This document shows positions 10,829-22,683 of a DNA stretch of 64,000 bases, piece after piece. The first letter of the stretch is position 1. Every line of letters begins with the position of its first letter. This stretch comes from Parelaphostrongylus tenuis (lineage: Eukaryota > Nematoda > Chromadorea > Rhabditida > Metastrongylidae), in contig JAHQIW010000903.1 in assembly GCA_019055375.1 (NCBI GenBank), forward strand, positions 1 to 64,000, written 5' to 3'. The notes below the pieces were generated by a model, which made no database searches, had not been told where the DNA came from, and saw nothing but the letters and a program-made list of their open reading frames with translations. A program made the translations under genes and the position numbers.

Positions 10829-13390
10829 TGTATTTACAGTACGATAGCGAAGGATCTCAGATAATCTCATCAATACGAGAAAAGAATTGCACAGTTTTCA
10901 ATAACTTCACTAAACTACGGAGTTATAGGAAAAAGTCTCGATACTAATTTCATTGCAGAAAAATTTATTATCATTTCGACGCCATAGGGAGGGCGACTTA
11001 TACGAGAGGAAAAAAGTTGAAGAGCAACGAAATTGACACGCATATTAGTCAACGATTAGTCTCAGCAAGTTATGGGTATGGTTAATAGAAAAAAAACGGC
11101 TAATCATGAAAAAGTAGATAAAACCTAATCATTATCAACGTGCAAAGTGGAAGCGACACGTTTAGCATATGGAAATTCGTACTAAGCAAAAGCAGTCTAT
11201 TGTACTATCAAGCTAGTACACTAATGTTGAATCTTATAGAAATCAGTTCAAAATATGTAATTATCCATTTAGAGATCATGGTTTAGGGAATAATTGGTTA
11301 GACAATCATCTTCAACAGTGCGCAGAAATTGCTTCCGACAAAGTAGTATCTACGAAATTCAGGACAGTAAAAGTCATTCATTAGCAAATTTTACAAATTT
11401 GAGTAGATAAGCAGCTGCTGAGAAGCAGATTAAAAAAGAGTGAATGAGGACTTTGCTCGAGGAACGAAACCAAACCAATTCTCACTTTGAGAAGATCATT
11501 AGATTCTAATAAGAACCATTTCTCCAAGAAGTCATCATTCAAAGCTAGGATACGTTAAACACTCTTGTTTTAGGATGGTGATCTCTGCGCTCGGGCGTTG
11601 CCACATCTCATAGGGTATTCCAAGATTCACCTAGAACATTCATTAGGGAAGTAGTTGCACGTCATCGCACAGTGTTCTACAGTAATTACATACGCCATAT
11701 GAATAGTGTACCATGTTTGCTGAAGCGAATACGGTAAATTTGGCACAGTGCGTAAATTGCACCATACTATAAATGGCCGCCCAAAAACAACAGTTGCGAC
11801 AGTTGAAGAGCAAAGAGGCCATAAAGTTAGTTCACAGAGAACGAAGGCGTAGTGTGGTCAAATAGTGAAATAGGTTCAGCTGAACAGAGGCGAGAGAAGA
11901 CCATCATAACATAATAATACTAGGTAAAAGAGTTGAATCACGTGGAACCAAATCGAGTGCGAATTCTGGAAGAGTTGCAAATGAGGATAAAACTAGAATG
12001 AATAGCTTTACAGCTAACATATTGAAGCACGTAGTGTGTTTAGAAAAATAATAGGTTAATATGAGTAGATAAATATAATAAGGTATGTGAGTACATTATA
12101 ATCGATCTCTCACAGCAATAGTTTTTAGGTGAGAGAGTAATATATAACGACAACTGCATGACATCCTCCAAAAAAGCTTCGAAAAACCCCCAAATTCGAG
12201 TAGATTTCCATAGCTTTCGTTTCCCATCAAATAAAGAACTCCACCGAAATTTGAAATTTAGAACGTAAATTATCTTACTTCATTTTCGATGTGATCAAGG
12301 TTCACACGTTCCGCGAATGCTATCATTTTGTCATTCGATTTGTTTCCTCGCAACCATCATCTATTTCCTCCGATTTTGCGAGTTGGCTCGGCTACTTATT
12401 GAGGATTATTGATCTTCTCTATGAACGTCGCTGAATACTAGTGAAATCGATTCTACCTGTGGTCCTGGGCTAACAGTGAGAGGATATTCGTATATTTTGA
12501 CTACGAGCCACTCAGGAGTCTTGTAAATTAGAAAAGCTTTCTAGAAGAGTCTGCTACCGAATTCCTAACTCCGAAAGCATGAAGATTTTGTTTGGGTCAG
12601 GATCGACAAGATCCAAGTCTATCTTTATCACCAAGTTATGTCACTGCTAATAAGCTGCATATATCGCCAAAAAATATAAGAAATAGGAAAACAGCACACA
12701 TAATGTTTTTTACAATTCTTTTGAAAAAAATCTTACCAAATAAGGAACTGCAAAAATAGCACGGCAATGTGCATTAATACCTCTACTCCTCTATTTCTCA
12801 AATCATTCAATGCTTTCATCGTATCCGTCTCCTCAGTACGAAACCGCTATAAGCCAAAGCGATCCTTGTGAACCTGCAAATCATCAGTAAATAATTAAAA
12901 AACCATGTGACTTGAGAAGCCAAGAATAGAAACGTGTAGCTCACTAACCTAGCATTCTAACACGGAAACGCAAAACGTTTCCACTAACTCAATAAACGAA
13001 CTTTTGTATCTCCATAAGATCATGCATACTATATTACGTCGTAGCTATGAAATTATAAAGCAGCAGAACTTGTGTGGCTAATTCGATTAGCGGAAGCTTG
13101 TAAATCTCTGGAAAAAAATTACACATGATTCACATTTGGATAGTGTTTCGATGGTCTCAGCAGTATGTTCCGATGAGGAGTGATGCGAAATCAGGATAAC
13201 GAAGAAGGAAATTGAATTGCAGTTCGCCATCTATATCACAAGTGCTAAACATAAATTTCATAGAACACATTTAGTTCATGAAATAATGATTTAGTGATTC
13301 TGATTAAGAAACTCTATTATTATTAGGTACAGATTTCTACTCCCATTACAGTTGCGTGGATATTTTTTGTTCTCCAAACCTTATTCTTGA
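10829..13390. other. Gene-poor interval, nothing supported
   Basis: About 2.5 kb with hardly any open frame over 60 codons on either strand. There is no tRNA-like repeat, recognisable transposon coding sequence or splice-bounded exon. Base composition is plain AT-rich. Confidence 0.55.
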
Positions 13391-13394
13391 CAAA

Positions 13395-13572
13395 ACGTGG
13401 AAGATCGAAAGACGACGGGTTTTACCCGACTGACGAGTCCGTAGGGACGAAACACGTGTATCGGGCTGTACAAGAGCTCTTACCAGACCACACGATATGT
13501 TGGCTCAAATAAAAGGATCTATTGAAATTTTAGCGTGGTCTCAATAAAACACTCGAGATAAAGGTATAAAAT
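13395..13572 (+). mobile_element. Hammerhead-bearing dispersed element, single unit
   Basis: A hammerhead (13425-13465) is followed by a tail with blocks also found after the hammerhead at 28014: CAGACCACA, TGGCTCAAAT, TATTGAAAT, GTGGTCTCA, AAAACACTCGAGA and AAAGGTATA, in the same order. There is no open frame. This marks the locus as one unit of the element represented twice at 27485-28185. Edges are inferred from the limits of similarity. Confidence 0.6.
13425..13465 (+). ncRNA. Type I hammerhead ribozyme, minimal stem III
   Basis: In order: stem I CCCGA (13425-13429), core CTGACGA (13430-13436), stem II GTCC-gtag-GGAC (13437-13448), core GAAA (13449-13452), minimal stem III from the palindrome ACACGTGT (13452-13459), cleavage triplet GTA ending at 13460, then stem I TCGGG (13461-13465). 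Every conserved core base is present and stem II is fully paired. Hammerheads with such short stem III are known from retrozymes and Penelope-like elements and often work as dimers. The expected role is self-cleavage of element transcripts at 13460/13461. Confidence 0.85.
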
Positions 13573-15180
13573 GTGGAATTATCAAAAAAAATCACAAGGG
13601 TCGATGACCTCAGTAAACCCCATTGTTCAAAAAAAAAGAGTACTTATTAATATCATTACATCACTCAAATTCACGTGCAACACACTGTGCGAAACTTCTG
13701 GTATGCGAATTAATTCCTCCCATTCATCATCCACTAAGGTCTCCGGACTTTTTGATGTGAGTTCGGCTGCTGCTTGAGAATTTGCCTCTCCGTCACAAAT
13801 GTCACTGAGTGCAAATCGAGTCGAATCTCGCAGTGAACACCAAAATTGCCAGTAGAGAGATGATGTTCCCACGTGATTTAGAGACGCGTCGATGTCCCAA
13901 ACTCTCAGGAATCAGAGGCCTAGTGGGTCCAGAGAGAAATTGGACCAAAGTCATTGTAGTTGATTTGACAAACCCAATTGCTACCACTGTGCTACACCGC
14001 TTCTAGTATCCAATGGTAAACGGTAAAAAAGTAATAAATAAGGAACATTCACCGAAAAACAAAGTGGACGTATAATTGTCTGTTGCGTCATTATGACTAT
14101 GAGAATTCTTCGGATGTGTAACTCTGATGTGCAACAGGGCTTAAATTACAGTAAATACTCACAAACAAAGAAAGTATTCGACATAATCATTCGCAAGTTA
14201 GTGAAGTCTATGTTATCTATGTCCCGTGGCTATGCCAAAAAAACCGAAAAAAAAGCGCATTATTAATGAAATGGGTGTCGTTCGTGTCTCTCGACCAAGC
14301 CACACTGACTGAACAGCTGTTGCGCAAATATGGCAAATTAGTGAGTTTACTGGTGTCCGTCCACTCATGCTACTCGATGATCGAGTGGACTGAGCAAAGT
14401 TGAGTGCAGATTAGCAACTTATTCAATATGGTGTACCTGCCTTGAGTCTACTATAACATCGCGATTTGTTAGATGATTTTACAAGTTCTCGCTCTCATTG
14501 TGTACGTAATCTAACAGAAGCTCGAACGGATATGAAACCCAGACCGAGTCTGGTATCAGCTATTCCGTGAGAAAAAACAAATATAGAATTCTGTCAACTG
14601 GATTAGAAGGCCAATTTCAGTAGAATGAACAATGAGCACTTTGTCGGGGTAAATGACCACTCCAAATGTGCTCTTCATATCAGCGTTGATAGGTTAATGC
14701 ATTCTGTCGATAGGATATATATAAATAAACATATATATAGCTCATAAGTGGTTCAACAAAATTAGCCCTTAAACTCCAAAAAAAAGACGATCGACATGCA
14801 TTGAAAGCAATGCATTCCTGGACAGCAGAGAATGAGGGCATGGGCTATAAAGCATTCTTTGCACAAGAGTTTTTTTTGTCACAATGAGTTTTTTTGTTTC
14901 CAATACAGAAGTTGTTTCAAGTTGTCCGACTATAAAGAACGAAAAACTATTTAGTGGACAACCTGATATCGCGGTGAGAGAGATGCAGTCAGTAAAGTGA
15001 TTATCTCCATACAGACCGTTTCTACTGGAGGGGGTACACAGAAACATTCCCTGTTATACATGACCACAAACATACGACTCCTGGGAAAGAAAGAAGATCA
15101 GATCATAAATACTTAAGAAGACGTTTCATAATTATTTATTGTCAATGTGTTTTTATGGGAGAGTACGGTGTAAAATACGT
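13573..15180. other. Intergenic, nothing supported
   Basis: Overlapping opposite-strand frames at 13571-14006 and one at 14769-15047 give no recognisable protein. A TA-rich run occurs at about 14715-14740. No gene called. Confidence 0.4.
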
Positions 15181-15185
15181 CCACA

Positions 15186-15458
15186 ATATACCCAATGTTT
15201 AAGAGTGATGTGCAAAACTTTTGCGTTACGCTGGGCTCGGAGCCGTATTACACCCTATCCGAGGGACGATTGGTTGCTTCCAGATAGATGCGTTGTAGCG
15301 TGGAAAGAGTGGATGCGTTGTAGCGTGGAAAGAGTGGTGGTAAAACAAGAGTCGGTAGTGTAACGATTCGAGCACGCGCCTACCGATAAGGTGAGATGTG
15401 ATCTCGACTCCTGCTTGACTTATAAGATTTGCACATCACTCTACATCAGCGAGCATAT
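15186..15458. repeat. Palindromic tRNA-like composite 1
   Basis: Two tRNA-derived arms face each other. The left arm is inverted and starts TATACCCAATG...AGAGTGATGTGCAAAACTTT. The right arm ends GATTTGCACATCACTCT plus a worn terminus. A-box-like and B-box-like segments (for example gtgatctcgactcctgc) are visible in the right arm. The centre contains a perfect 25 bp tandem duplication (15288-15312, 15313-15337). Same architecture as 40479-40753 and 48197-48552. Confidence 0.65.
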
Positions 15459-17030
15459 AACATCATATCACCGATAAAAGCGATTAGATAAAGAGCATCT
15501 CTGGTTGATCATCCATCTATCATATTGCCATTAATTCAAAATGATGCTGCAAAACGAGCAACACTCAAAACCTGAAATGTCTTCTAGCCCGGCATTAGCG
15601 GGGCTTCACGCGTTACCCACAGTAACATCAAGGCCCGTGTTTGTCTTACTTTCAGCGACGCTTCAACCTTACCGATGGTATCAACGATCACCCGTCAACG
15701 GGAGTGATAGAGTGGTCAGCAGCAAGTGGAGTCATCATTGCCCATACTTGTGCCCAAAAATGGCTTCCTTGTTTGTTCCTTATAATTACCTGACAATTTG
15801 AAGAGTTAGTAGAAGGGACCGCATCATATGCTGTTGATATCATTACAGTGTCCCTTTTGTGGTCCTAAAAACTCTCGTCAACGACAATGAAATGAGTTCC
15901 TATCGAAATGCAGTTGACCAATAAGAAACAAAATTTGTCGCTTGTCATCTGATGGGCTTTAATAGATGGGTCAATCAATCCTAGGGTGTGGCACTCTATC
16001 AATTTCCAAAACTTTTTCACCTCTCTAGAACTTGTCGTTTTTTATGGCACCAATTGTGTCAAACCGTATCTGTCCGCCTCACACAGAGTCATCTACATAC
16101 CAGCCACAAAAAATTCACAAAACCTTTTTGGTTTCGCCCACCGGAGCACATCATTTTCGAAAAAACCAGCACCATTCACTATGCGAAGACAGTAACGTGT
16201 CTGAATGGCGGACGAGTTGTGACAAGTCCGTAATAGACATTAAATCATGTGTTGTCCCACCCGCTGGCCACATAAAATTAGGCGTTTGCGGCCACATGTA
16301 GCGCAAACATGTTTTAGCTTGCAGTGAGTTTTCAAGTGAAATTAGGATGAGTTGTACGTTCCAACATAGTTTCTATCCCTTCATGATGAAATCTCAATTT
16401 TCTGCTTAGCATGAATCTATCCCCACTGATGCTCGCATCTCGAACATCAAGCAGCTGAACAAATGGATAATCACTCAGTAGGAGTTGAAAGTGTCCACGA
16501 ATGCAGCAAATTTGGTAACCTTCGAAAAACTGACGCTGTCGAGTAAGTAGATGGATTTTTTCTAGATATTTTCTGCATCAAGCAACAAATACTCGAGCTT
16601 CCCGCTAGAACTTGTATGTTATACAAGATTCATGACCATGATCAGTGCATGATCTCCGAAAGTACTCCTTATTTCTTTTTCTTTGATGACGTCAAAACTA
16701 AAGATATCATGACCCCATACAAGCATCATCCAGCACATCGACATCTAGTCTAACCCTCTTTTATGTACACTATTCTGGTTCAATCCTGCAGACTTCTTGT
16801 CTTTGAAAAATACTAGGTTACGGTGTCTTCAAAAATGGACAGCAGCGAAGACTATCGTTATGGAAGGTAAGACCAAAAAATCACGGGTTTGTTTGTATCA
16901 ATGAGGAAATAACTACAGGGCGAAGAAAAAGTCCTCGTAATTTTGTATCTCGATAAATTTAGCACTGATATGTTTTTTTCCTATTAATCCTGATAATTTA
17001 ATTACAATCTCTGTCTAACTTTGGTGCACA
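15459..17030. other. Intergenic with unassigned open frames
   Basis: An ATG-started frame at 15541-15801 and three mutually overlapping frames at 15986-16301 are open, but none shows a domain or coherent splice sites. Three frames open together over the same 200 bases argues for base-composition chance. Confidence 0.35.
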
Positions 17031-17034
17031 ATGG

Positions 17035-18030
17035 TCTTATCTATTCGTTAATCTTCAGTTGTGCTCAAGTTATGAATTGTGAAAATAAACGTATCACAGT
17101 GGATGAGTTGCACAAGACGGGAACGAAGCGGCTAACATTGTTAAATTAAGTAGTTTCAAATCAGCAAGTGTCTATAGAACCGTGAAACTTCTCAGAGAGA
17201 GTGGAGGGATTGAGAACAGTCCTCGAAAAGGTCGTTTTAGCATCTCGCCTACTCCGGAAAACATTAAGAATATCCGCTGTTGAATTCATCGCAATGCGGA
17301 GCGATCTATGCGCAAAATGGCAAAAAAGCTCGGATCAGCAAGTGGAGCGTCCGGCACGTTGGCAAAAACAATGTGAAGCTGAGCAATTACAAGATCTTTC
17401 ATGTTCACTTTCTCTATAAGAAAAGATAAGAGAACAACGGCTTCCAAAGTCTTGCCGAATGATTTGCATGATAGCTGGTACTCGCTCGTCAAAAGTGTTT
17501 TCCACGAATGACAAGATATTGACGGTTCATTACAAAATCGTCAGAATAACGTCAACATCTCAAGGAAGGTCAGAACAATCCGCACTAGCGCGGATCATTA
17601 GCTGCAGTTATTTTTTGGCCTCTGTGATGGTTTGGGCCTGCATTTACATTACCGGAAAACACCGTTATTCCTCATTAACAGAAGCGTCAAATTTAGCGCT
17701 GCCAGCTATCAGCAGAAAGTTTCACGGGGCTTATTGGAGCCTTGAACTACTGAACACTTTAATGCCGACGGACTTACGCTTCGCTATGAATGGGCTACTG
17801 CGCATGCCGCCAGCTCAAAGACTGCCATCTGTCAAAAGCTGTTTCCAGGCCTTTGCGGCAAGGTCATTTGGCCGCCACACTCGCCGGATATTAACCCCAT
17901 GAATTACTTCTTGTGGAGGACTGAAGGAAAGAGGCTCCGCTACTCGCTACACTAGAGTGAACGCGCTCAGAATGGCATTGACACGCCGTTGTGACGAAAT
18001 TACGGTGGAAGCGTGAGAGCATACCTATGA
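17035..18030 (+). pseudogene. Mariner/Tc1-superfamily transposase relic
   Basis: Pieces of one transposase lie in order but in different frames with several stops. They are an N-terminal part (SASVYRTVKLLRESGGIENS, PRKGR), an R-x-RSMRKMAKKLG segment typical of the second helix-turn-helix, a central VMVWACIYITGK segment (family VMVWAGI-x-x-TGK), and a C-terminal WPPHSPDINPMNYFLW block (family WP-x-SPDLNP-x-D/N-Y-x-x-W). The last block carries the third catalytic acidic residue region. Multiple frameshifts and nonsense codons make it inactive. Terminal inverted repeats were not found. Confidence 0.75.
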
Positions 18031-20830
18031 AATTTTTTGCAGAATACCTCTTAAATACATAGAGGCCAAAAGAAGCAATCTTGAGAAATTGTTATGAACT
18101 TTTTTGTTTACGGCCAGAGTTGTTGGCCATGTTAACAGGTCAAGGAAAAAGCTTAACATCCACAGAAACCCAGATTTGATGTTGGTTTCACACAGTCTCG
18201 GTTATTACATTGTGATGTAAATATCGTAGGAATATTTCATAAGAAGCTTCCAAAGCAACGCTAGTTATAGGGCATCAAATTTTAATTGCCGATATCAGAT
18301 GATGATGATGGACCAAACTGAGGATCGAGCTTCCATACGCTATCGTTGAAAGCGACAACTTACGACAAGGGGCCGAACACAGCAATGAAGACTGAGGGAA
18401 AGCTTGATGAACTGGGGAGAGGGAGAAGTTGAAATGTTGCTGGACACAGCTTACAGTCCAGATGCTGCGCTATCCGATCGTGGCCCAGTTCCGCTCAAGA
18501 GAACATTTCCTACGTAGAAGAGCATTCGAGACATTTGATACAGCTGAAGAGACATCCCAGAAATTTCGCTGATTCAAAGCCCAAGGAATGACAATCTCGA
18601 GCAGATGCGGAAGCTCACAGGTTGTTGGCTGATGATCGTGGATAGTGATGGCCTTTATTATGCAGAATAAATATTGTTGTTTCTGATTGGATTTATGTGT
18701 AAGCTCCAATTTTCGGCGGTTGATAATGAACTTTTTCTTCAACCTTACAAAAAAAACGTGATTATTATTTCAACTGAACGAATTTATCTGTTTATGCAGC
18801 GTTTCTTTTTACTGTTAGATTATCTGCAAAAATTATCGAAACTTTCTCGCACTCTGTATATTGGAAGCGCTTTAAATCGCTTTGAAATGTCCTCTAGTCA
18901 CTGTCTAAATTTTTTTTGGACAAAAGTTCAGATTTTTTGTCAAATGTTGTCGTAAGAACGACAAAGGAGGCCTATATTATAGAATGCTTATGATATGTAA
19001 TTTACAAACCGATAAATGTGAAAAGGCTGCAAACCTTCATACATAGATGAGGCGCTGAAGAATGTCTCAATCTTTTTTCACAGTTAAACAAACAATTGCC
19101 AGAAAGCATTGATAAGAATGCTTTTAATAAAAATGGCTTCTTCCACTTTGAGCCATTTGTGTCTTAGCTCATTTCGAGCAAAATTAGTTAAAGTGGAAAT
19201 CACTTATCTTAGAGAGAGCTTTCTATTTGGAGGGTCTTCATACAAGCTGCATTTTCCTCATTTTTTGATAGAAATGTTGAAGATTTTTTGCAAACTTCTA
19301 AATACTGATCGTGTTTGGTTCACTTTATACCATATGTACATTGTGCTAGACATAGTGGCAGTAAAAGGAACCCTATTCACCCAACCTTGAGCGCTAGCAA
19401 GTCGTCCAAGCCCGCTGCAAAAGCGCTATTCCTTTAACCCTGTCCAAAATTCAGATGTACTACGCGAGTCGCGCATAAACGGCGTCGGGTATATGACGCT
19501 CTATGGGTGTGTAGCAGGTGCTTTTTATTCTAGGGTATTGCTGATTTTAGACGAAAAGTGTCATCAAATGTGCACTGAAAGCGTCTGTGCACGTCTTAAC
19601 GTGTCTCATTAGCGTGGAAAATTGGTTGAATAGAATAGTGTATGTTCTCAATCGAAAAAGCATCTATAGAAAGGAAATAAGAGGGAATTCATGTAGAAAG
19701 ATTGTACGAAGTAGTCTGTGAAATGAATTAATATTGAGGAGTTGCTTGCCGTGTATCGCAGCATAAATGAACACGTCCGAAGTGAAGTTACTTGTAAATT
19801 ATAAAGTCTACAAAACATTGTTTCCGCTCTCACACCCTTCTCCCCCACTTACATCGGTTTTCGACAAGCTATCGTATAGCATACTTCATGCGTTGAAAAA
19901 AAAAAACCCCGAAAACCATTGAAGCCATGGCGATCAATATGCGGTTTAAGTGATGGTTCGAGGTGAAGTCATCTGCATATTGGTCGAGTGCAATTGTATG
20001 GGTTAAGCAGAAGAGTTTCATCAGTAATTTATTTGAATCTTAAATACTTATCTTTCCGTACGTTTCAATGCCTCAGTGTTAAATCCGCTCCATGCAAAAT
20101 TCGCCTCCGAGCCCTCATATCTCTCCCGGAGCGGTTTCAGAACACCCTGATAGTGCTGAGTTCCCCACATGGAGCTGCGTTCAAACTTGAGTGGGAAACA
20201 GCGGCATCACTAGCCTTGGCGTGGAGAGTCGACGCCTTTCCTTATCTCATCAGGGTCAGGCCACTGGGATAGTGTCGATGGGAAATTGCAAGGTGTCCAC
20301 AGGTAGAGCTGGGATGAGTATCTCTGCAGAAAACATTGAATGGAGTACCATACCATGGTACACAAAGGAATGAAACATAGAATAACCTTGTTCGTAAGAT
20401 TCACATGATTGATTCCGGCATTGAAAGATAATCAACTGTCGGTGTTTTCATATAAATTGGCTGATATCTCAACATTCTTCTGAATTACAAGCCTTTTCAG
20501 CATTTATTGAACACTAATTCTTATATGTGCCTGAACGAGTAATCTGGATGTGCTTAGATTCTTGGAACGTACGCTGATTGTCAATCGATTGTAATAATTA
20601 AATCAATTACGACTAAAAACTTAATACGCTTTTTAACGCTCTGTCGACGATTAATCAACTTTAAATTTAGCTCACTTACTGAATTATTCCACTTAACTTC
20701 TGCAAATGTCACGATTCTACTATTGACCTTGACCCAAAATCACTGCAGGCTAATAAATCATAACAAGTGGAAAGCATTAACTTTATCACAAATCATTTTC
20801 ACATAAGGTAGAAACGCTTTTATCAGCAAA
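18031..20830. other. Intergenic, nothing supported
   Basis: Open frames at 18470-18742, 18674-18955, 19109-19390 and 19988-20272 are unrecognised and lack splice support. I see no structured RNA. The 20090-20300 stretch is more GC-rich than its surroundings and may be a repeat, but has no second copy in this window. Confidence 0.4.
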
Positions 20831-20835
20831 CTTGT

Positions 20836-20851
20836 GGCCTTAAAGAGGGCC
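20836..20851 (-). terminator. Histone 3' stem-loop of the H2A gene (one mismatch)
   Basis: The minus strand reads GGCCCT-CTTT-AAGGCC followed by ACAAG, starting 34 bases after the H2A stop. Replication-dependent histone messages end in such a six-pair stem with a four-base loop and flanking ACA. Here the fifth pair is a C/A mismatch, so binding by SLBP may be weakened. The C-first loop is as expected for nematodes. Confidence 0.75.
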
Positions 20852-20884
20852 GTTGTGTCAATTTTTTACTCGAGGGCTCGGATC

Positions 20885-21247
20885 TTACTCCTCCTCTCGA
20901 CCAGTCTTCCTGCGTACTAGTACGGCCTGGATGTTGGGCAGCACTCCTGAGAGTAATTTGTTTAGCTCTTCGTCATTAAGTACGGCAAGCTGAACATGGC
21001 TTGGGTTGTTCCTGGTCTTCTTGTTATCACGAGCAGCGTTCCCAACCAACTCCAACACTTCCGCAGCTAAGTATTTCAAAACGGCTGTCAAACAGACCGA
21101 AACTCCACCACCAACTCTGCTGGCATGGTTGCCTTTGCGCAGCATTTGATGAATTCGTCCAACAGGGAACTGGAGACCGGCACGAAACGATCTTGACTTC
21201 GCCTTGCCTCTAGTCCTGGTTTTGCCTCTTTTACCACGTCCAGACAT
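20885..21247 (-). CDS. Histone H2A, divergent, with internal deletion
   Basis: ATG at 21247 opens [20 protein letters not shown], then [20 protein letters not shown]. The histone fold is complete through [12 protein letters not shown], but the TIAQGGV segment that should follow is missing (about seven residues), so SGV runs straight into LPNIQAV. This removes the glutamine (human Q104) methylated in canonical H2A. In the acidic patch the first glutamate (E56) is lysine (VLKYLAAE); E61, E64 and the DEE triplet remain. IIPRHLQLAIRN has become [12 protein letters not shown]. Length 120 residues against about 127. A TATA box and 3' stem-loop are present. Either a divergent variant or a pseudogene that is still open; the second is more likely given the broken partner. 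Confidence 0.85.
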   Translation of the reverse strand: MSGRGKRGKTRTRGKAKSRSFRAGLQFPVGRIHQMLRKGNHASRVGGGVSVCLTAVLKYLAAEVLELVGNAARDNKKTRNNPSHVQLAVLNDEELNKLLSGVLPNIQAVLVRRKTGREEE

Positions 21248-21311
21248 CACGACGGTAACGAGCGACGAATGCGAGATGAACACACGGATAAATCTTCATC
21301 AACTAGGGCGA

Positions 21312-21320
21312 TATTTATAG
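21312..21320 (-). promoter_or_regulatory. TATA box for the H2A gene
   Basis: The minus strand reads CTATAAATAT, about 65-70 bases before the H2A ATG, in the 208-base divergent promoter shared with H2B. Confidence 0.6.
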
Positions 21321-21400
21321 ACAACCCGCTCCTGCGCCTCGCCTCCAGTAATCCCTTGCTGCGTGAATAGAGGGGGGGGGGGGCTTCGTCGCGGCAGCCC

Positions 21401-21407
21401 TATAAAT
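21401..21407 (+). promoter_or_regulatory. TATA box for the H2B gene
   Basis: CCCTATAAATTCG, 55 bases before the H2B ATG at 21456. A run of 11 G residues lies just upstream (21372-21383). Confidence 0.6.
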
Positions 21408-21455
21408 TCGCTTGAAGGTAGGCGTCAACATTCGGAGTTTCTGCGAGTGTTCACT

Positions 21456-21883
21456 ATGCCACCGTAGCCGACCGCCAAAGGAGCTAAGAAGGCCACCAAG
21501 AGTCACAAGGCAGTCGCGCAGGAGACATGAAAAAGAAGCATTGCTGGAAGAGGAGCCATTCGGTCTGCATCTATCGCATAGTGAAGCTGGTTCATCCCGA
21601 TACTGACGTGTCCTTGAAAGCGATGTCGATCATGAACTCTTTCGTGAATGACGTTTTTGAGTGCATTGCTGCCGAGTTATCACGTCTAGCACACAGCAAC
21701 AAGCGGTGTACGATCTCGTCTCGTGAAATCCGGACGGGTGTCAGATTAATTCTGCCTGTAGGGTTCGCAAAGCACGCCGTTTCGACAGGAATTAAGGCGG
21801 TGATTGTGAAGTCAATTGACCCAGCTGCCCTCTTCAGGGCCACAAATGGAACCAAATACTTGTGTGATTTTTTGTCGAGTTAA
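21456..21883 (+). pseudogene. Histone H2B pseudogene
   Basis: ATG at 21456 starts an H2B-like tail (MPP, stop, [14 protein letters not shown]...), so codon 4 is TAG. The frame meets TGA at 21528. The fold continues in another frame from 21527: [19 protein letters not shown]..., with [37 protein letters not shown] and [12 protein letters not shown] clearly H2B. After KAV the usual short C-terminus is replaced by about 26 unrelated residues up to TAA at 21881-21883. Inside this extension lies the gene's own 3' stem-loop. One nonsense codon, one frameshift and loss of the normal stop make it non-functional as H2B. Confidence 0.85.
21826..21841 (+). terminator. Histone 3' stem-loop of H2B, now inside the open frame
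   Basis: TGCCCT-CTTC-AGGGCC followed by ACAAA. Five of six stem pairs are intact (the outer T/C is mismatched). It marks where the original 3' UTR was, about 40 bases before the present stop. Confidence 0.75.
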
Positions 21884-22680
21884 CAAAGTGTTTCTCTTCT
21901 GTTCTTGTTTTTTCATATTGTGTCAGTAGTGGCTACTTGGTTGTTAATATTCCTAGAAGTTACTCTTACTTACTCAAGGGATTAAGGAGTAGCAGGTATC
22001 TAAGGGTAGAAGCTGAAGTTTCCAAGTACTTTCAGAGGACATGTAGTTAGCCTGTCTCGGAAAAGAGTCAATTATTCTAAAAAGGATGCTAGATTATGCA
22101 CGTCTGTTTCGTAGTGCCCTCCTACTAAATGGTTTACCCTTTCGAGTCGCCAACGTGAACCCGCCTTGACCACCACGTCGACAATCGATCGCGACGGTCA
22201 CGAATTTTGGCGCGGTGCCAGTGGCATCTATAGCAGAAATGCGCTTTACAGTAAGCCGTGCAAGCCATTAAAGTTCGGCGCTTGGGGTTGTATGGGTTCA
22301 AGACGGATGGAAATGTCTTATCTAGTTCAAATAGAGTGTGAATACAAGGAGAAAAGACAAAAAGAATCTGCAACTTTCCGGAAAAGTCGGTTGGCCTTCG
22401 TTTCACTTGGCTAGTGCTTATTGCTGTAGAAGTGACGTCATCGAGATGGCGGGGTTGATGAGGTTTTTGGCGAATAACTGTAACACGTTATCTATTTATT
22501 ACTATTCGCTTAGCAGTAGCAAAAGTTGCAGTGAATATTTTCAATCAATCGGCGTGATATTTCAAGAATTTATCACGACGACTTACTAATGCGATATCGG
22601 TGTAAACTGACGGAATTTTTGTCGTGAACTTGCTAGGTTCCTCTTCGTCAACAAAGTTGAAATTACGCACAAATAATGTT
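21884..22680. other. Intergenic, nothing supported
   Basis: Contains overlapping opposite-strand frames (22134-22414) in a GC-richer patch. No domain or splice structure recognised. Confidence 0.4.
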
Positions 22681-22683
22681 GAG

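Noticed and set aside
15986..16301. Overlapping plus-strand genes
   Set aside because: Three frames are open over the same stretch with unrelated, low-quality translations and no splice logic.
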